A stretch of DNA of 64,000 bases from Triticum aestivum (GCF_018294505.1 NC_057801.1:196589183-196653182), one strand, 5' to 3'. Shown: positions 1 through 12,774, numbered from the stretch's first letter. Made by a program: numbers and translations. Notes: a model not told the origin generated them from the sequence alone.

Positions 1-1504
1 TGGCGTTAAGAGAATATAATTGTCGCTTGGCTATTCGGGTCAAGACATTGACTATCTTCCCCGAAGGATGGGTGAGTTGAACAGTCCTAGAGAAGCAATC
101 AATTTTGGCTTGATGAGCTGACATCCAGTCCATACCCAAAATGATATTAATATCTGAAGATTTAAGGGCTATCAAAGATGCGAGAGAAACAAGTCTGTCG
201 ACTTGGATTTCATTTCCATGGCTTACTCTAGAAGTTTGCCATTTGGATCCCGGAGTTTGAATTACCATAGAGGTTGGCATATCACCGAATGCGACGTTAT
301 GCAAGCGAGCATAGTTTTCAGATATAAAAGAATGAGAGGCTCCTGTATCGAAAAGAACAGATGCCGGGTGGCAATTAACAAGAAGCGTACCGAGAACGAC
401 GTTGGGATCCTCTTGAGCTTCTTCGGCAGAGATACAGTTGACATGGCCACGTGAAGCGGCGACCGGCTTAGCGTGGAATATTTTTCCTATCGGCTTGCCA
501 CGGCCAACAACTTTAGCAGATTGGTTGGGGTTGGTCTGGGGACACTCACGCATATAGTGACCAGATTCCCCACATTTGAAACAAGTCACGGAACTGGTAC
601 GTGGAGGAGCATTATTGTTTGGACCCCCATAGGGCTTGGCCGGTGCAGACTGTTGAACGAGGCGAGGCGCCTGGTAAGATGGCCTCGGTGTGAACCTCGG
701 TGGCAGGGCGGTGTTGGGCACCCACACGCGGCGCTTCTAAGGACCAGCACCGGATGAGGAACCCATGTCACGGCCATGCTTGCGTGTTGCGTCATAGTCA
801 GTCTGACCAGTTTCAGCACTGATGGCTTTGTTGACAAGTTTCTGAAAAGATGTGCACTCATGCAGACGGAGGTCGCGGCGAAGCTCAGGACTAAGTCCCT
901 TACGGAACCTTGCTTGCTTCTTGGCGTCAGTAGACACTTCCTCAGTTGCATATCGGGCGAGATTACCAAACTCCCTGCTATAGGCATCCACAGAAAGTCG
1001 GCCTTGGGTGAAACTGCAAAATTCTTCACGTTTACGGTCCATGAGACCCTCCGGAATGTGATGTTCACGGAAAGCCTCGCTGAACTCAGCCCAAGTAGTG
1101 ACATGGCCCGCTGGGCGCATAGCTCCATAATTCTCCCACCATAGACTGGCAGGGCCTTCAAGATGATATGCAGCAAAGGTGACCTTGTCAGCCTCCGCTA
1201 CCAGCGCGGAACATAGTTTGTGAGAGATACTGCGAAGCCAGTCATCAGCGTCGAGAGGCTCGACGGAGTGGTGGAACGTGGGTGGATGCAATTTGATAAA
1301 ATCACTGAGTGACACCACGTTAGCCCTCTGATGGTGTGCTGTATTCTGTTCAATACGCTCCAACAAACGGTTGGTCTCCCGCTTGTTTCTCTCAGCTTCC
1401 ATCATAACCTCGGCTAGTGAAGGAGGATGAGGCAGATTTGTATCCCTGACTTCACTGCCTTCGGCCTGCTCTTGAGAAGCAGGGTTAGCGCGCGTGTTGA
1501 CCAT
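1..1504 (-). pseudogene. gag-pro: Gag-protease of the left gypsy element, in-frame TAG
   Basis: The most likely start is the ATG at 1504 (MVNTRANPAS...). A retrotransposon Gag domain follows (about residues 60-200: W-L, FAAYHLEGPASLWWENY, WAEFSEAFREHH and YSREFGNLARYA stretches). The frame meets TAG at 737-739 but stays open beyond it into a CCHC zinc knuckle (C-x2-C-x4-H-x4-C, about 545-588) and an aspartic protease with VLFDTGAS (Asp codon at 349-347) and a later ILGMDWM motif. The knuckle and protease are in the same frame as gag, so the only visible lesion is the TAG, consistent with a CAG to TAG change. Gag forms the particle and packages RNA; the protease cleaves the polyprotein. RT and integrase are off the left edge. 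Confidence 0.88.
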
Positions 1505-1847
1505 CCTAGGTAAACAAGACAATGATTTAGTCAGGATGATAAAATTCCAACATGGGATACAAAATGCAAGGAATAACTCGGAATGCAAGATGATCATCCG
1601 TATGACATGGTAGATACAGAAACTGCTTCTTTTATTCCATCGTCATACACACCATACAGGGTTTAGTACAAGACCAAACAAAGTACTATTACGGTGAAAA
1701 GAGGATTACATCTCATCGGAGGCATTCCAAGCTCCTATACATTATTCTTCTACTCCTCCGGAAAGCGTACAAACTAGGTCATATCCCACGAGTCACGCGG
1801 GACGATAGAAGACACAGCTAGTGCGAACTAGTGATACTACCACTAAC

Positions 1848-2621
1848 TCAGACCGATCCGTAGTAGTCCTCGTAGAAGTCGCCTCCATAGCCTGGAAGTT
1901 CAACATGATCATCCGGAAACAGACGGTCTCGCGGAGCTTGTGGACCATAGGGGCTAGGATGAGGCCTTGGACCAACAAACGGTGGCCTACGGGGACCGCG
2001 AGGTGGGGTGATGCCTCCTACATCACGCCAAACCATCACGTCCGGCAGAGCAGATCTCACAGGATAGAGATCGCGCATATCTGAATATCCAGCTTGCACC
2101 GCCGGTGCGAACCGAGTCAAAGTAGCCCAGTGGTCAGCACGGGTATTGAAGAGCTCTAACCTTAAGGCCCGATTTTCACGGTCCTTATCCTCGAGCATCT
2201 CAGCAGTGGTGCGAGTCCGTGAATCCTCCTGAGTGGGGTCAGCATAGATAGCCTGGAGATATCCTTGTGCTCCCGGAAGTGATCCTGGCATATACCGGAA
2301 ATCAGAGTCCCGAAATAAACCAGATCTGACTCGCATAATGGTCATCATAGAGTAGGCGGCATCCTGCACAGCCATCTCAATAGTAACCCCGAGTCCATAG
2401 GAGCAGTGAAGAGGCTCGGTGGATCCAGGATAAGATGGAAATATCCTGACAGTGCAGAGATACTGGCTTTGATTGAAGTCCCGGAATTGCTCTTCGACCG
2501 TGTACTCAGGATACCAGCGGTATCCAGCCTCAGTCATTACCCTGACCAACTTAGCAGTATGGCCGGGTACATCTAGGCATCGAGTCAGGCGAACCACTTG
2601 ATTGAGGTCGCGAGTGGCCAT
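1848..2621 (-). CDS. Extra ORF between PBS and gag (257 aa, unknown function)
   Basis: An intact 257-residue ORF starting MATRDLNQVVRLTRC lies between the primer-binding site and gag, in the same orientation as gag but separated from it by about 340 bp (1505-1847) in which I see no other feature. It has no signal peptide or membrane segment. The N-terminal two thirds look globular, with aromatic and Cys residues (YRWYPEYTVEEQFRDF, LHCSYGLGVTIEMAVQDAAYS). It then has a charged helical stretch (TTAEMLEDKDRENRALRLELF) and a Pro/Arg-rich tail (PPRGPRRPPFVGPRPHPSPYG) ending in acidic/aromatic residues. I recognise no catalytic motif. An intact frame next to a stop-interrupted gag is notable. It may be the element's first translated ORF or a captured sequence. 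Confidence 0.6.
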   Translation of the reverse strand: MATRDLNQVVRLTRCLDVPGHTAKLVRVMTEAGYRWYPEYTVEEQFRDFNQSQYLCTVRIFPSYPGSTEPLHCSYGLGVTIEMAVQDAAYSMMTIMRVRSGLFRDSDFRYMPGSLPGAQGYLQAIYADPTQEDSRTRTTAEMLEDKDRENRALRLELFNTRADHWATLTRFAPAVQAGYSDMRDLYPVRSALPDVMVWRDVGGITPPRGPRRPPFVGPRPHPSPYGPQAPRDRLFPDDHVELPGYGGDFYEDYYGSV

Positions 2622-3045
2622 CTGAAAGCATAATCATAATGCAAAGGCATTAGAATTTCTAGCAAAATTTCGGCAGCATAACAGCTGTAAATGCTCAAAA
2701 AGGATTTTGAGACATTTGACAAAGGATTTCGTACATACTCAACATCATCATATCAAAGTTCTGAAACCATTCTGGCAACATAATGTGGTAGTAGAACTGA
2801 ACTAGGCTTGTAACCATCAAACTTATAAGGTACTACTGATTTGTAACACGTGATCCTGATAGAGAGAGTAGATCCTAATTTCTTATCCCCGGTGGAAGAA
2901 TGGACTGACTCAGATCAGAAAGTCATAAGGTATAAGGAGTAAAAGAGCCTTACGTGCCAACCCACAAACAATTCCCCTACATATAACTAAAGAATTTCTA
3001 GACTCAACATCGACCAGTTTGGCTTGGAGAACCTACAGGCAGCCT
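2622..3045 (-). other. Untranslated leader of the left gypsy element
   Basis: AT-rich sequence between the PBS and the extra ORF. No long ORF, repeat or recognisable structure is seen. By position it is the 5' leader of the element transcript. Confidence 0.5.
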
Positions 3046-3058
3046 GGCTCTGATGCCA
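3046..3058 (-). other. Primer-binding site, initiator tRNA-Met type
   Basis: Minus-strand TGGCATCAGAGCC starts 4 nt inside the LTR end. It differs at one base from the usual TGGTATCAGAGCC complement of plant initiator tRNA-Met. Confidence 0.8.
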
Positions 3059-3062
3059 ACGC

Positions 3063-6000
3063 TGTCAGGACCCCGACTCGATGTCACATCGATCTAGCTG
3101 GTAACACCTCATATCACTTTGCGGCCTCACGCACGGTATCCCCACGGGTGTCGTCTTACCTTTTCCCGGGACCGTTTGCGCCTTTTGGCTCACGTATATG
3201 ATAGTGTCGCTAGCATCCATATGATAAAGAGCCCGGGCTGACATGACTAGTCGTAAACCCAAAGTGGCACAGACTTACAGGGACAGGCATCCATGACCCA
3301 GCTTCGAACGTGTCGGTCATCGGCAAGTGGGTCCGGGCTGTAGCACTGGGCTAGCAGGACTCCGGTAAACCGGGCTGTAGCGGGCTAACAGGACTCCGGT
3401 ACTCAAAGCGTGACATTTCCCCGGAGGGACAGACACAGGAACGAAGAAGGACACATGCCGGCCAGCCTAAGTGTTCCAGAGCAGTAGCAAGCTACCATGG
3501 CTCAGCGGTAACACTAGGAGACATTTCCCGGTAAGAGAGGCTACTAAAGATAAACAACTAGATAGTCAGATCCCACACATACCAAGCATTTCAATCATAC
3601 ACACAATATGCTCGATATGTGCAAATACAACGAAGCATCACAACATGACTCTATGACACAAGTACTTTATTTAAGGCTCAGGGAGCCATACATAACATAC
3701 ACAAAGGTACGGGTCTCACGACCCCACATACAAGTCATACAGTCATACAAACCAGCAGCGGAAGTAACTTGTCTGAGTACAGACGACTAGTAAAATAAAA
3801 GAGGCTTGGAAAGCCTAGCTATACTATGTGGTCCTTCACAAGCTCAGGGTCACCACCTGGGTCTTTAGCCTACTCGTTGATGTCAACGTCTACATAGAAC
3901 CCATCAGAAGGGGTTGCAGCGTCTTCTGTAAAAATGTAGATTATAGCAACATGAGTACAAAGGTACTCAGCAAGACTTACATCAGATCCTACATACATGC
4001 ATAGTATCAAGAAGGGTTGGTGGAGTTATTGCAGCAAGCCAGCTTTGACTCTTGGCTAGGCTAACCTACGATACTCCAACTTGAAATGGTTTTGCGCACA
4101 CGAGTCCACTACTCACCACTTCAATACACTACCGAGGATCCACCTCCGTCTTCCTACAGAAGAGCCACCCTCGGCACTCACACTTATCTTGAGGCTTTTA
4201 GTAGTTTCCATTTACTTGTCTATGAACTGTATAGGCAACCAAGTAGTCCTTTACCGCGGACGCGGCTATTCGAATAGATCATGTTAACCCTGCAGGGGTG
4301 TACTTCTTCATACACGCTCTCACCACTTACCGTCGCTTACACGGCATGTACTCGGCAACCTTCAAGCGGAAGCCCAACGTGGGTGTCGGCCACGACCTAC
4401 CTAATCACCTAAGCCTCCAGTCCAGGTTTATCGCCTATTCAGGTTCCATCCGCAGGGAGTCCGGCCGAAGTTTCCCATACGGCCCCGAACGATGTGAACA
4501 GGGTTCCCAAGATACCTAACGGGTACTCGGTACACCGTGCCACATACCTACCGCATCACAGCCCACCCCTACGGTCAGCGCTGTCCACGGCCTCCAGTAG
4601 GCTACAAACACCAGAAACTACTTGCAACTCCTGGACGGAGAACTAGGGTGAATAAGAAGCCGAGAGGGTCCATTGGTTTCGGGCCCAATGCATGGTAGTA
4701 GCTGATTCTTAAATCACACATACAGATCTCAGTGCTTAAGGTCGGCTTCAATGAAACAACCCACCATGTACTCCTACATGGCCTCTCATCGATACCTTTA
4801 CCAAATCGTGTTCACCACACCACTCTCATTACCGACATAATCATTTCACTCTAGCCCATCACCCAGATGGACCAGACCTGACACGACTCTAAGCATAGCA
4901 GGCATAGCAAGGTAGGAACAACACATACATAGGGCTCAATCAACTCCTACACATGCTAGTGGGTTTCATCTAGTTACTGTGGCAATGACAGGTCATGCAG
5001 AGGAAATGGGTTCAACTACCATAGCACACAGCAGTTTGAATTGCGTTGTCTTAATGCAGTAAAAGAGAGCAGGAGCGAGAACATGGGATTGTATCGATAT
5101 GATCAAATGGTTGGTTGCTTGCCTGATGGTTCGATGCACTGATATGGTTCTTCGTTAGGGTAATCACGGTACTCCTCGGGGGCAGAACCTGTCGCAAAGG
5201 ACACCGATAGACAACCATCACCAAACAATGTGCAACAATATGATGCATGCATGAAACATAGCAATATGAGTGTGTTGGGCTAATGCAACTAAAATCAGAG
5301 GGGTTTGAACAAATTTGAATCAAGGATTCAAATTTCAAATTCAAATATGGCCTTTTAAAGTGCTTTTCCTTGTTCTGCTTAAAACATCAATTTAACTTGT
5401 TTGCTCATGCATGAAAATAGTACAGATGGATAGATTGGATTTTTCTGATCATTTTTCATATATAATTTGTCCAATTTGGAGATACAGAATAAAAGTTATG
5501 AATTTTTGAAGTTTAAATAATATTCTGGAATTTCCTAATTTAAATTAAATCCATAAATTAATTACTGCGTCAGCCTGACGTCAGTGTGACATCAGCAGGT
5601 CAACGGAACAGGTCTGGGTCAAACCTGACAGTGGGTCCCGCATGTCAGGGTGATTATTTTAATTAAGATTTGATTAAAACTAATCATGTATAATTAGCAG
5701 GGCTGGGCCCCACCTGTCATTGACTCAGGGGAGTCAACCAGGGCCCACCCGTGGTCAAAGTCAAAGCCGGCGACGCCGGCGTTTAGCCGCCGGCGAGCCA
5801 GACGCGGCGGCGGGAGTGGTTTTGGCCATTTCGGCCACCAAAGGGGCCGCGGAGACCACCGGAGTGGAGCTGAGGACAAACCGCAGCTCTTGGCGGAGTC
5901 CGTTGGGGTCGGGGTAGCCGGAGTTGGCGCCGGCGACGACTTTGGCGGCCACCGGGGTTCGGTCGAGGATGAACTTGGCGCTAGGGGGGTCGGTGAGGCT

Positions 6001-7132
6001 CGTGGAGTGGCTAGCTAGGTGCTGTGGGACTCGGTGAGTAAGATGGACACCATCTTGTGGCCGGAGTGTGGCCGGAAGCACGTCGGCGACGAGGTCCGCG
6101 ACGGCGCGTGCGGGTGAGCTTGGTGCGCTCGCTGTGGTGCTCGAGAGAGAGAAAGAGAGGAAGGGGAAGTTAGCCCAGCTCACTGCGGTCTTGATGGAAA
6201 GGACGGCGTGGTCGGGGACGAGCTGCTGCGGCGGCGACGGCGAAGGGGATCTCCGGCGATGGCGGTTCGGGCGAGGTTGGTGCGGCGGCTTCGAGGCACG
6301 TGAGCGCTCGGGGCTCGGCTAGCTCGAAGGAGTAGAGGACGGCGGAGCTTCTGGACAGGGTGGCGCGGCGTGGAGACGACGGGGAGCACGGCTACGGCGG
6401 TGGTGCGGCGACGGTGGCGTCGGCCATGGCGTGGGAGCGCGAGGGAGAGGAACTGGGGGCGAATGGAGGTGTCCAGGAGGGTCGGGGCGCGACGTGGAGC
6501 TCGTCCAGGCCATCAGGGCGGCGAGAGGGGGAGGCCGGGCGGCGTGCAGCTGCGTGGCGAGCTGCGGTGCCGCCGCCGAGCACCATGGCTGCCTGCCTGG
6601 CAAGCCAAGCAGCTCGCTGGAGCGGTGGCCGGGCTGGGCCGGCCAGGTGGGCTGGCTGGTGGGCCTGCGGTGGCGCCAGGTAAGTTTTCCCCTTTTTTTC
6701 TGTTTTCTGATTTATTTAATATATATCTGCAACTTTGTTGAATTTAATAAAATACCTAGGCAACTTCAAAAATCACCAAACTATTCCTGGCCCATAGTTG
6801 GATTATTTCCAACATGAAACATTTTAGTTTGGAGATATTTGAGCATTTAAATATTTTATATTATTTTAAATGCCCAAATTCAAATATTTATGATTTAATT
6901 CAAAAACCCTAGGATGGCCTAGGAAAATGTGCACCACTTTTGGCAGAGGTTCTGAACCAAGACAAAAATGATGGGCATTTTAGAAGGGCATTTCAGGTTC
7001 ATTGAAAAATTATTTTAGTAACCCTAGTTGGTTTCAGAGGGGACTGGGGGTTCTGTCATCCCCGTTTCAAGTTTCTGATGAAAGAGTAAACATGATGCAA
7101 CACTCTAATGCATGACTAGCTAGGGTGTGACA
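3063..7132 (-). repeat. 5' LTR of the left gypsy element (~4070 bp)
   Basis: Bounded by TGTCACACCC (at 7132, minus strand) and CCTGACA next to the PBS. The LTR is mosaic. An AT-rich outer part (6700-7130) is followed by a very GC-rich block (about 5700-6680), another AT-rich part (5300-5690), and a moderately GC-rich inner part. The inner part holds an imperfect tandem duplication (3335-3402) around the shared stretch GGACTCCGGTA. Several overlapping ORFs in the GC-rich block, on both strands, look like composition artefacts. On the plus strand the GC-rich block ends at a splice-donor-like CCAGGTAAGT (about 6676-6685) followed by T-rich DNA. Confidence 0.8.
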
Positions 7133-10100
7133 CTTCAACAGACATATCAACATCTGGCAAGAGGACAATGTGGTTGCGTGCAGATGGCTAATAGTTGAAG
7201 GCAGTGTGAAGCTTGATCAGACGCATGATCCATGGAGCATAGAACTTCAAGCCAAAGATGTCAGATCCTGATGCAGCAAGTTGACGAATGAAGAAATCTT
7301 GTGCACTGAAGCTTTTGCCATGTAGAATATATAAGACCAATGTCTTCATTGCACCTTCGAGCTTAGCCTTTGGAGAATGTCCTTTGATAGGCCAGAGACT
7401 TCGCCTGATGATGTGATAGATTGTGCGTGGTAGATACTCAAGCTCTTCAACAAAGAACTCCGTAGGATATTCTGCATCTGGAGGCAATGGCTTCATCATA
7501 CTAAGCATCCGACTCATGTTGGGTTCGGGCTTGTGAAAGATGCTTTCCACAACTGCATTGTGAAGCTGACAACCAAGCTCATAGAGATCACCTGAAGTGG
7601 GAAGACCAGTAAGCTCAATGACATCAAATGCTTTGGCTTCTTGATGGACATTTCCTGTCATCCACTCAAGGACCCAAGTCTTAGGATCCCTGTTGTAGCC
7701 TCTGATATGCAGAGTGGCGTAGAATTGGAGCAGCAACTCTTCATTCTAGTGCTCCTTATCTGTGACAAAATGCAGTAAGCCAGCCTCTCTGAAGCAAATT
7801 GAGACCTTCTTCCAAGCAGGGCAGGCCAGCTATGGCTTCAGTATCAAGGCGCATATGCGGAAATATGCGGCCTTGATTGTACAGAATGCATGAATAGTAG
7901 CTGCGCTGCTGATAGCTCCAGAACCGATCAGATGAGATCTTGGGCTTGGTGTAGGGGTTCTTTTCGCTGTCGAAGAAGGTGTTGTGTGCAATGAAGCCGT
8001 TGGCATTGAAAGATCCTGGTGAATTGGCAGTACCTGGAAATCTGGGCAGTCTTGGCTTTGGCTTCTGAACCTGAGGCTTGTGCTCGACATGGTAGTCAAA
8101 TTGAGGACCAGCAGTAGGAGGAGGAATCAGAATGGGCCATCTGATAGTGACAAGCTGTCCATAGTTGTATGCTTGCTCGATAGTATGGGGCCTTGGAGGC
8201 GGAACCGAAGCAGTGGCATTGACTTCAGGCTGCAGATTTGTGTCAGGTGCGGCATTGACTTCATCTGCCACAGGGGCTTCATTGTCTTCATTGGCCACTG
8301 GTGCAATGACCACTGTAGGATCCACATTAGCGTCGGCCATGACAACATCATTGGCTTCAGGAATGTCATGTGTGGCAGCCTCAGGATTCTCACCCTCCAC
8401 TTGAGTAGCTGGAGGTTCTGGCATGGATTGGTTCTCTTCATGAACTTCTTCTTGGGTTGTAGGGGGAGTAGAGACACGCTCTTCTTCTTGTGGTTCTCCG
8501 GCTGATGCAGCCGGAGGGTCTTCAGCAGCATTAGCTTCAGACACAGGGACCATCATAGAAGGATTGTCTTCAGAGAACACTTGACGTCCCACTGAACTTG
8601 ACAAGTTGGAGCCCTCTTCTGTGATGGTGGTCATGGATGGCTTCAGGCCTTTGCGAAGCTGTTGGTATTCAGGCGACGCCTTTGGCGATGGTGAAGTTTC
8701 CATGTAGTTGTCATCATTGGACATGGGGCTGATGACGGGCACACTTGATGGCTGGGGTGTACTTGGTCAGTCCTGATGTGGGGTAGCTTGCTGGGGGCGA
8801 TCAGCCCATGATGCATCTTGTGAGATTGGCGTCAAAGGACGACCAATACTGATAAGCTCACTGTTTGTTCCAACAGGCGATGATACCGTTGGGCGCTCGA
8901 TCTGAGGAAGTACTGGATCATCTTGAACAACGTCTTCAGTCGCGATGGGGTCGACGACTGGAACTTCTTGAGCTTCAGGAGCCTCTGTGGAAGCAGGCTC
9001 ATGAACAACCATTCGACGCTCTTGGTTGTCAGACGGAGGGGGAACAGAAGCAAGGGGTTCTACAACAAGGGGCTTTGTGGGAGCAGCCCGATCTCTTATC
9101 TTGGTTTTTCTCTTCTTAGGGGGTGGTTCTTCATCAGTGGTGCGCTTGGTTTTCCTCTTCCTGGCTTCGGCTTCAGCTGCCTTGGTTTTCTGCTGTTCAG
9201 AAGCCACTGAAGGAGCCTTGGGCTTCAAGCCACGCATGCTGGCAGGGAAGACAATGTGTGGTTCTTCCTGCCGTGGTGCTTTAGTGTGGGCTTCAGAGGA
9301 CTTCTTTTTCTTGGCAGCCATTGAGGGGTCAATGCCAGGGCGGCCAAGTGCTTTGCGCTTTTCAGCTTCATTGTAAGCTTGAACGCATTTGTCAGCGAGT
9401 GCTTTCATGTGCTCTCTTGAGCCTTTGGCTTCCTCGCGTTTTGTCCGAAACGACTCCTTGAGTCCATTCAGCATCACCTTGAACTTTTGCACATCAGCCA
9501 CACTCAGCTTGGCAACATGCTTCCTAAACTGTTCCTTCTCGAAGACAATCTTTCGCTTTAGTTCAACTATGCGCTGAGCTAGAGCAAGCTCAGGAGCAAT
9601 GGCGCCTTGGAAGGCAACGCTGATGCCAATGGGAAGCTGAAGGTCATCAAAGCTAAGATCCTGATTATCAAACCACTCATCAATGAAGTTCTTCAGAATG
9701 TTTACATCAAAGAGGGGAAGATCATTGAAGATCTCCGCCTCTTGCTTGCTCTTGATCAGCTGTTCCGGAGCATCTTCACCTAATTCTTCATCAGAAGACA
9801 AGTCAATGGGTTCAGATTCATTCCTCAGAATGGCAGCAAGCGTCAGTGCATGACTCAGTTTCTGAACTGGTGTCTTCTGTGGCTTCTCACGCCTCTTGGA
9901 GATGCGAGAGATATCTTCAGAGTTATTGCTTGGAGCAGAAGGGGCAGTTGCCAATGGCTTCACTCTTGAAGCTTTTGGAGCAGCAGATGATTTTGAAGCC
10001 TTACTTTTCTTTTGCTTCTTAGGCTTTGGAGGAGGAGCTAGAGCTTCGTCGGTGTCGGCATCATCATCAGAATGATCCACTTTGGCACCTTGAACTGCAA

Positions 10101-10782
10101 TGTGTGTGATGAGGCCAGCAAGATTGTAGAAGGGGCCAATCCTGTTTTCATTGGCTTCACGGGTGCCATTGCCCCGAGGTGAGGAGGGACCAGGGTTGAA
10201 GTCAAGCCCTAGTTCCTTCTTGTTCTTTGTACCTGAGTCTTTGGCGAACTGGTAGTTGCGCTTGAACAGACTGTCTTCACGACACAAGAGCAGTGAAGAC
10301 GGGTCACAATTCTCAGGATGTGGTCCGCGCACCATGCAAGGATAGAAGCCTTGCTCAATAGCTTCAGTCTGATTCCTGGGTGGAAGATTTCTGTACAGAA
10401 TATCACTCCAGGGTGCCTTGATGGCATTCTTCTCTGCATACTCTTTGGTGATGAAGCGATATCTGAACCACTCCTCTGCCCAATATCTTCGAATCCATTG
10501 GATTCGATTCTTGCGTTCAGTGTAGGTTTCTTCTGGATCAGTTTTGTACATCTCGTGCAAATCAGGAGGTAAGTCCTTGGAAGTGTCACCACGATGCTGT
10601 CTGCCTCCCTTTCTTGCTGATTTTCCAGTTGCCATGAAGTGTAAACTGAAAGGCTTCAGTACTTGCAAATGCTTCAAACGGCTGGACTGACAGGAACTTG
10701 CTTCAGGTGAGTTATTGTGACTCTGCAATAACTCTGCAAACGAATGCAGACTATGAGAACCAAGGGATTCTCCCACGGACAT
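7133..10782 (-). pseudogene. Env-position ORF of the Maximus-like element, decayed
   Basis: The ATG at 10782 opens 671 codons (a second candidate start, MATGKSARKGG, is near 10633). The product is hydrophilic, with a conserved-looking N-terminal block rich in W/Y/R (IQWIRRYWAEEWFRYRF), then Lys/Pro-rich basic stretches resembling nuclear signals, and a helical middle. The frame has TGA at 8767 and TAA at 7756, a frameshift near 7740 and TAG at 7188, and is cut at 7132 by the neighbouring gypsy. The C-terminal part (LLLQFYATLHI..., about 7736-7190) resembles the 'putative plant transposon protein' type of domain seen in plant retroelement ORFs. No convincing transmembrane segment is visible, so 'envelope' describes position only. 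A splice-acceptor-like TGTCACAG lies just before the ATG. Confidence 0.75.
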
Positions 10783-11261
10783 GTACCTGTGACAGCATTA
10801 AAGGTGCGAGGGAAGGGGAAGAGGTCATATGCTTTCTCAGAAGATTTTGAAGATAAATCAGTTTGAAGACATTGACCTCATAACGCGAAGACATTCACTT
10901 ATATGATGAGAGTTGGTTCCAGAGTTGTACAAATCCAAGAATAAGTACAAGTGAGGAATCTAACTTGTGAAGAAGAATAAGTGAATATACGAGGCAGAAT
11001 ATGAGATGCAGAATGAGATAGATTCATGTTCGAAGATCTAGAAACCACTTTTGGTAGGAAAGGATTAATCTATTAGATCAAAAAGACGGTAAAAAGTAAA
11101 CTTTTATTACCACACGAAGAACTGCTAGACGAAGCGAAGATGGATGTCGAGCAGTTCGATCTCCCGTGCCATAACTTGGCGACGGAAGACACCTACGGCG
11201 ACGGCGGAGAAGACGAGGTCCACGGCCGGCGTGAGGATGGCGTCGAGGATGTCGCGGCAGC
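10783..11261 (-). other. Leader of the env-position ORF, left of the nested gypsy
   Basis: On the minus strand this continues from 21407 across the gypsy insertion. A short frame crosses the insertion point if one GCAGC copy is ignored. It continues ...RDILDAILTPAVDLVF... and ends at a TAG near 11127, without a clear ATG. The rest (11100-10800) is AT-rich without features and looks like intron or untranslated leader. Confidence 0.45.
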
Positions 11262-12774
11262 TGATGACCCACAAGTATAGGGGATCTATCGTAGTCCTTT
11301 CGATAAGTAAGAGTGTCAAACCCAACAAGGAGCAGAAGGAAATGATAAGCGGTTTTCAGCAAGGTATTCTCTGCAAGTACTGAAATAAGTGGTAATAGAT
11401 AGTTTTGTGATAGGATAAATTGTAACGACCAACAAGTAACAAAAGTAAATAAAGTGCAGCAAGGTGGCCCAATACTATTTGTAGCAAAGGACAAGCCTGG
11501 ACGAACTCTTATAATAGGAAAAGCGCTCCCGAGGACACATGGGAATATCGTCAAGCTAGTTTTCATCACGCTCATATGATTCACGTTCGGTACTTTGATA
11601 ATTTGATATGTGGGTGGACCGGTGCTTGGGTGTTGTTCTTACTTGAACAAGCATCCCACTTATGATTAACCTCTATTGCAAGTATCCGCAACTACAACAA
11701 AAGTATTAAGGTAAACCTAACCATAGCATGAAACATATGGATCCAAATCAGCGCCTTACGAAGCAACGCATAAACTAGGGTTTAAGCTTTTGTCACTCTA
11801 GCAACCCATCCTCTACTTATTACTTCCCAATGCCTTCCTCTAGGCCCAAATAATGGTGAAGTGTTATGTAGTCGACGTTCACATAACACCACTAGAGGTT
11901 AGACAACATACATCTTATCAAAATATTGAATGAATACCAAATTCACATGACTACTAATAGCAAGACTTCTCCCTTGTCCTCAGGAACAAACGTAAATGCT
12001 CACAAAGCATATTCATGTTCATAATCAGAGGGGTAATAATGTGCATAAAGGATCTGAACATATGATCTTCCACCAAATAAACCAACTAGCATCAACTACA
12101 AGGAGTAATCAACACTACTAGCAACCTACTAGCACCAATCCCGGACTTGGAGACAAGAATTGGATACAAGAGATGAACTAGGGTTTGGAGATGAGATGGT
12201 GCTGATGAAGATGTTGATGGAGATTGCCCTCTCCCAATGAGAGGAGCGTTGATGATGACGATGGTGATGATTACCCCCTCCCGGAGGGAAGTGTCCCCGG
12301 CAGAACAGCTCTGCCGGAGCCCTAGATTGGTTCCGCCAAGGTTCCGCCTCGTGGCGGCGGAGTCTCGTCCCGAAAGGTTGCCTCCTATTTTTTTCTCATT
12401 GAAAGACTTCATATAGGAGAAGATGGGCGTCGGAGAGCCACCAGGGGGCCCACGAGGTAGGGGGCGCGCCCGGGGGGGCACCCCCACCCTCGTGAGCAGG
12501 GTGTGGGCCCCCTGGCCTTCATCTTTGGCAATGATTTTTCTTTATTTATTTTAAGACATTCCGTGGAGTTTCAGGACTTTTGGAGTTGCACAAAATAGTC
12601 CTTCAATATTTGCTCCTTTTCCAGCCCAGAATTCCAGCTGCCGGCATTCTCCCTCTTCATGTAAACCTTGTAAAATAAGAGAGAATAGCCATAAGTATTG
12701 TGACTTAATGTGAAACAACATCCCATAATGCAATAAATATTGACATAAAATCATGATGCAAAATGGACGTATCA
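11262..12774 (-). repeat. 3' LTR of the nested Athila-lineage gypsy
   Basis: Starts (plus strand) TGATGACCCACAAGTATA and ends GGACGTATCA next to the polypurine tract. It contains a GC-rich inverted-repeat module (about 12449-12512) followed, in the transcription direction, by a TATA-like CTCCTATATGAAG (about 12421-12409). Confidence 0.93.

Larger units (their letters stand above)
1..7132 (-). mobile_element. Ty3/gypsy LTR retrotransposon with ~4 kb LTR, 5' part only
   Basis: Read on the minus strand the order is LTR (7132-3063), primer-binding site, leader, an extra ORF, gag with zinc knuckle, and aspartic protease; RT and integrase would lie left of base 1. The outer LTR end reads TGTCACACCC and the inner end CCTGACA, giving matching TGTCA/TGACA termini. 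It abuts and truncates the copia element that starts at 7133. The TSD cannot be tested because the other end is outside the window. The iMet-type PBS fits chromovirus/Tekay-like plant gypsy elements; the family is not named. Confidence 0.85.

Noticed and set aside
6360..6817. Several overlapping 60-130 aa ORFs on both strands
   Set aside because: They lie in the GC-rich LTR block; high GC removes stop codons in all frames, and the sequences are low-complexity Arg/Gly/Ala/Pro.
8080..9577. Plus-strand ORFs opposite the env-position ORF
   Set aside because: They are antisense shadows of a long minus-strand coding region; compositions mirror it and no domain is visible.
7756..10782. Viral envelope gene
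   Set aside because: Only its position is env-like; no signal peptide, transmembrane helix or fusion motif is visible, so an envelope function is not supported.
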